A DNA stretch of 64,000 nt from Candidatus Poribacteria bacterium (GTDB lineage: Bacteria > Poribacteria > WGA-4E > PCPOR2b): assembly GCA_022822005.1 (NCBI GenBank), contig JAJECO010000046.1, positions 124,001 to 188,000 on the forward strand, in the 5' to 3' direction. The translations under genes were made by a program, and so were the position numbers. Of this stretch, positions 60,958 through 64,000 are shown piece after piece. Under the pieces are notes generated by a model that saw nothing but the letters and a program-made list of their open reading frames with translations, ran no database searches and was not told the origin of the DNA. Numbering within the stretch: the first letter of the stretch is position 1; each line of letters opens with the position of its first letter.

Positions 60958-63900
60958 ATGCCGGAAGAATTCATTGATATCCGCGGTGCACGCGAACATA
61001 ATCTCAGGAATATCGATCTCAAACTCCCCAAAGACAAACTCATCATATTCACCGGTGTCAGCGGCTCCGGGAAATCATCGCTGGCATTCGATACAGTCTA
61101 CGCTGAAGGTCAACGCCGCTACATCGAATCCCTTTCCGCTTATGCCCGCCAATTCCTTGGACAATTAGAAAAACCCGATGTTGATTTCATCGGTGGACTC
61201 TCCCCATCCATCTCGATCGATCAGAAATCAGGTGGGAATAACCCACGCTCTACGGTCGCAACAATCACGGAGATCTATGACTATCTGCGCGTCCTGTTTG
61301 CGCGTGTGGGCACGCCGCACTGCCTAAAGTGTGGTGCGCCGGTCGGTGCCCAAACAGCGACAGCGATCGTCGAGCAAATTACCAACCTACCAAAGGGGAG
61401 TCGCATCATAATCCTTGCACCAATTGTCAGTGGGCGGCGCGGAGAGTATCGCGAACACCTTGAAGACGCCCTTAAAGCGGGGTTTGTTCGTGCCCGAATT
61501 GATGGACAGATCTATGACCTACCCGCTGAAATTCAACTTGACCGTAATCAGCGACATAACATTGAAATTGTCGTTGACCGAATCGTTATCAAACCTGATA
61601 TTCGCAGCCGGGTTGCAGAATCGGTTGAAACCGCGCTCCGCATGGGAGAGGGACGCCTGATTGTGAACATCGTCGATGGAGAACCAGGTGAGGATGACCT
61701 CTTGTTTGGGGTGGACTACACCTGTGTGCAATGCAACATCAGCTACGAACCCCCTGCTCCACGAAATTTCTCCTTCAATAGCCCCGCCGGAATGTGCCCA
61801 ACTTGCAAAGGGCTCGGAACGCTAACGAAGATGAATCCCGATCTGGTGGTCCCTGACCCAACACAATCGATCCGCGAAGGAGCGATTGTCTTTTGGGGGC
61901 AACTCGGCACACTACAAACGCGACATCACGCCGAGAGTTTGGCAGCGCACTTCGGTTTTCATCTTGATACACCGTGGGAACAGTTGGACGAAGCGCACCA
62001 GCAAGCTATCCTTTATGGTACTGGAAAAGAGGAGATTCCTTTCGTTTATCGCTCCCGCCGCAACCGCCGCTATAAGTACCAAGCCGCATTTGAGGGCGTA
62101 ATCCCGCCCGAGGAACGAAAGTATTTCCAAGCCACTTCAGAACTTGTGAAACGTTACTACGGAAAATACATGGTCTCTGGCACATGTCCAGATTGCAATG
62201 GGACGCGGCTAAAGCCAGAAGTAAAGGCTGTGACAATTGATGGGCAGTCCATCCTTGATGTCGTCGAAATGGCGGTGGGAGATTGTTTTAGGTTTTTCGA
62301 AAAGCTCCAACTGCCGGAACGCGAGGCATTCATTGCAACAGACCTGCTGAAAGAGATTCAAGGACGTCTCAGATTCTTGATGAACGTTGGGTTGCACTAT
62401 CTCACCTTAGACCGAACGGCACCGACACTTTCCGGCGGAGAAGCGCAACGGATCCGGTTAGCCAGTCAGATTGGGGCAGGGCTGCGAGGGGTAGTCTACG
62501 TCCTCGACGAACCGAGTATTGGTTTGCACCCGCGCGATAACCTGCATCTCCTCACGACCCTCAAGCACCTCCGAGACCAAGGTAACACGGTAATCGTTGT
62601 CGAGCACGACGAAGATACCATGCGGGCGGGGGATATGATCGTTGATTTTGGACCGGGACCGGGAATCAAAGGCGGCGAAATTGCAGCAATCGGCACACCC
62701 CAAGAGGTCGCCAAGGATTCATCCTCCCTGACAGCGCAATATCTTCGTGGCGAACAACAGATCGAAATTCCTACCGACCGTCGCCCAATCGGTAATCAGT
62801 GGATTGAGATCTGCGGAGCACGCCATAACAATCTCAAAGACATTGATGTGCGAATTCCGCTCGGAATTTTCACCTGCGTGACCGGTGTCAGCGGTTCCGG
62901 CAAAAGCTCACTTATCAACGACATTCTGCATGAAGCGCTTGCGCGAGACTTGATGAAGGCACAGGCGCAGCCGGGGGAGTACGATCTCATACGGGCAATC
63001 GCTACAGAGGAAAAACAATCCAACGACGATACACAATGCGAATCTACATCTCCAGTTGACGCAGTCATTGACAAAGTTATTGACATCGATCAATCCCCTA
63101 TTGGACGGACCCCGCGGTCGAATCCTGCCACGTACACCAAAGTGTTCGATCAGATCCGTGCCCTTTACGCCGAGATGTCTGAGGCAAAAGTGCGCGGCTA
63201 TAAGCAGGGGCGTTTCAGCTTCAACGTTAAAGGCGGTCGATGTGAGGCCTGTGAAGGTAACGGCGCGAGACGGATCGAAATGCACTTTATAGCCGATGTT
63301 TGGGTGAAGTGCAATATTTGTCAGGGGAAACGATACAACGACGAAACATTACAGGTCGAATACAGGAGCGCGAGTATCTCCGATGTGCTCAATATGGATG
63401 TACAGGAGGCTTTAGAACACTTTGCGAATGTACCAAAAATTGCGAAGATTCTGCAAACCCTACACGATGTCGGTCTCGACTACATCAAGCTGGGACAGCC
63501 AGCACCGACACTCTCCGGCGGTGAGGCACAGCGGATTAAGTTGGCGCGGGAACTTGCTAAGCGTAGCACAGGCAAAACCCTCTATATCCTCGATGAACCC
63601 ACAACCGGATTACATTTCGACGATGTAAAAAAACTCCTCGAAGTTTTGCACCAACTTGTTGATGCAGGCAACACCGTTGTCGTTATTGAACACAACCTCG
63701 AGGTAGTAAAGACAGCGGACTACCTGATTGACCTTGGCCCCGAAGGGGGTGAAGAGGGCGGCTATGTTGTCGCAACGGGGACACCAGAAGAAGTGGCAGC
63801 GGTCGAAGAGTCGCATACCGGACTCGCATTGAAGCCGACACTGAAGCTGGAAGAGGCGGAAAAATCCTTAATCAGTAACACACAATACGCAATACACAGC

Positions 63901-64000
63901 GCCTCGCCTGTCTTACAGGAATCCACCGCCCCTTATGGACTGACCAACACGAACAGTCAAAAACATATCTCTGTGCATGGCGCACATGAACATAATCTGA
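60958..64000 (+). CDS. uvrA: UvrA excinuclease subunit, probably tandem-duplicated, C-terminus outside window
   Basis: UvrA is the damage-recognition ATPase of nucleotide excision repair. From ATG 60958 (AAAGGAAATTCA upstream) it starts MPEEFIDIRGAREHNLRNID. It has Walker A GVSGSGKSS at 33-41, the CLKCG zinc finger, LSGGEAQR at about 491, a second Walker A at about 643, CEACEGNGARR zinc and LSGGEAQR again near 850. A single UvrA ends near 940-960. Here the frame stays open and at about 1004 reads ISVHGAHEHNL, a second copy of the IDIRGAREHNL start. The gene therefore seems to encode two UvrA units, as known in Chlamydia. The end is outside the window. Confidence 0.93.
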   Translation, partial: MPEEFIDIRGAREHNLRNIDLKLPKDKLIIFTGVSGSGKSSLAFDTVYAEGQRRYIESLSAYARQFLGQLEKPDVDFIGGLSPSISIDQKSGGNNPRSTVATITEIYDYLRVLFARVGTPHCLKCGAPVGAQTATAIVEQITNLPKGSRIIILAPIVSGRRGEYREHLEDALKAGFVRARIDGQIYDLPAEIQLDRNQRHNIEIVVDRIVIKPDIRSRVAESVETALRMGEGRLIVNIVDGEPGEDDLLFGVDYTCVQCNISYEPPAPRNFSFNSPAGMCPTCKGLGTLTKMNPDLVVPDPTQSIREGAIVFWGQLGTLQTRHHAESLAAHFGFHLDTPWEQLDEAHQQAILYGTGKEEIPFVYRSRRNRRYKYQAAFEGVIPPEERKYFQATSELVKRYYGKYMVSGTCPDCNGTRLKPEVKAVTIDGQSILDVVEMAVGDCFRFFEKLQLPEREAFIATDLLKEIQGRLRFLMNVGLHYLTLDRTAPTLSGGEAQRIRLASQIGAGLRGVVYVLDEPSIGLHPRDNLHLLTTLKHLRDQGNTVIVVEHDEDTMRAGDMIVDFGPGPGIKGGEIAAIGTPQEVAKDSSSLTAQYLRGEQQIEIPTDRRPIGNQWIEICGARHNNLKDIDVRIPLGIFTCVTGVSGSGKSSLINDILHEALARDLMKAQAQPGEYDLIRAIATEEKQSNDDTQCESTSPVDAVIDKVIDIDQSPIGRTPRSNPATYTKVFDQIRALYAEMSEAKVRGYKQGRFSFNVKGGRCEACEGNGARRIEMHFIADVWVKCNICQGKRYNDETLQVEYRSASISDVLNMDVQEALEHFANVPKIAKILQTLHDVGLDYIKLGQPAPTLSGGEAQRIKLARELAKRSTGKTLYILDEPTTGLHFDDVKKLLEVLHQLVDAGNTVVVIEHNLEVVKTADYLIDLGPEGGEEGGYVVATGTPEEVAAVEESHTGLALKPTLKLEEAEKSLISNTQYAIHSASPVLQESTAPYGLTNTNSQKHISVHGAHEHNL

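Noticed and set aside
60958-61100. SOS (LexA) box before uvrA
   Set aside because: No convincing LexA-type palindrome was seen near either uvrA promoter.
1-64000. CRISPR arrays, tRNA or rRNA genes, insertion sequences, prophage genes
   Set aside because: No regularly spaced repeats, cloverleaf-like segments, rRNA motifs, transposase or phage proteins were seen by reading. A tRNA search program would settle small RNAs.

Overview
This 64 kb window is bacterial and chromosomal, with roughly 50% GC, Shine-Dalgarno-led genes and sigma-70-type promoters. The gene content resembles Candidatus Poribacteria or a related, mostly uncultured lineage. It has five mandelate racemase/muconate-lactonizing (MR/MLE) paralogs, three phytanoyl-CoA dioxygenase (PhyH) paralogs, Gfo/Idh and sugar-isomerase genes, secreted LamG-like proteins and many short intergenic palindromes. 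LptD and SurA-like genes imply an outer membrane. The taxon is inferred from gene content only. I found no tRNA, rRNA, CRISPR array, transposase or prophage gene.

Layout. 1-10.5 kb: ffh (partial), a LysM-TPR membrane protein, a Tat-type molybdopterin oxidoreductase, a DUF350 protein, two MR/MLE enzymes behind a consensus promoter, a cupin, a YbaK deacylase, argG, an MFS transporter relic, an FtsB/DivIC-like protein and coaD. 10.7-20.3 kb: CaiB-type CoA-transferase, a two-domain alpha/beta hydrolase, a methyltransferase, two PhyH, a third MR/MLE, a metallo-beta-lactamase-fold hydrolase and a nucleoside hydrolase. 20.3-24.9 kb: a tightly packed run containing a zinc-ribbon/HEAT protein, DUF420, a HemQ-like protein and a GldF/GldG-like pair without an adjacent ATPase. 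24.9-35.8 kb: a catabolic island with SCP2-like protein, two MR/MLE, M14-like peptidase, RraA-like, sugar isomerase-like, Gfo/Idh, P1 peptidase, a divergent Nramp-like transporter and an SDR. 35.8-39.5 kb: an ECF sigma factor with a C-terminal membrane extension, between two paralogous secreted proteins. 39.8-46.3 kb: a probable selenoprotein, amidohydrolase, aldo/keto reductase, the third PhyH, a HEPN/MNT pair, arsenite methyltransferase and accD. 46.9-60.4 kb: envelope genes, mfd, three SurA-like proteins and an unusual LptD. 61-64 kb: the start of a probably tandem-duplicated UvrA.

The most notable items are these. (1) A 113-codon ArsC/Spx-fold gene (39808-40149, minus) is interrupted at codon 12 by UGA, in a U-T-S-C motif where this family has Cys-x-x-Cys. 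A compact SECIS-like hairpin lies 23 nt downstream. (2) A 1318-residue LptD-like protein carries parvulin-like domains apparently inserted after the first strands of its beta-barrel. It is preceded by three further SurA/parvulin-like genes, so a likely client protein and its chaperone type appear fused. (3) UvrA runs past its normal C-terminus and restarts its N-terminal motif. (4) Two of three PhyH paralogs have HxG in place of the HxD iron-binding motif. (5) A sigma factor with a membrane extension lies between two near-duplicate secreted proteins.

The functional picture, inferred, is a heterotroph degrading acidic sugars and small amides, with a distinctive outer-membrane assembly cassette and a selenocysteine-decoding apparatus encoded elsewhere in the genome.
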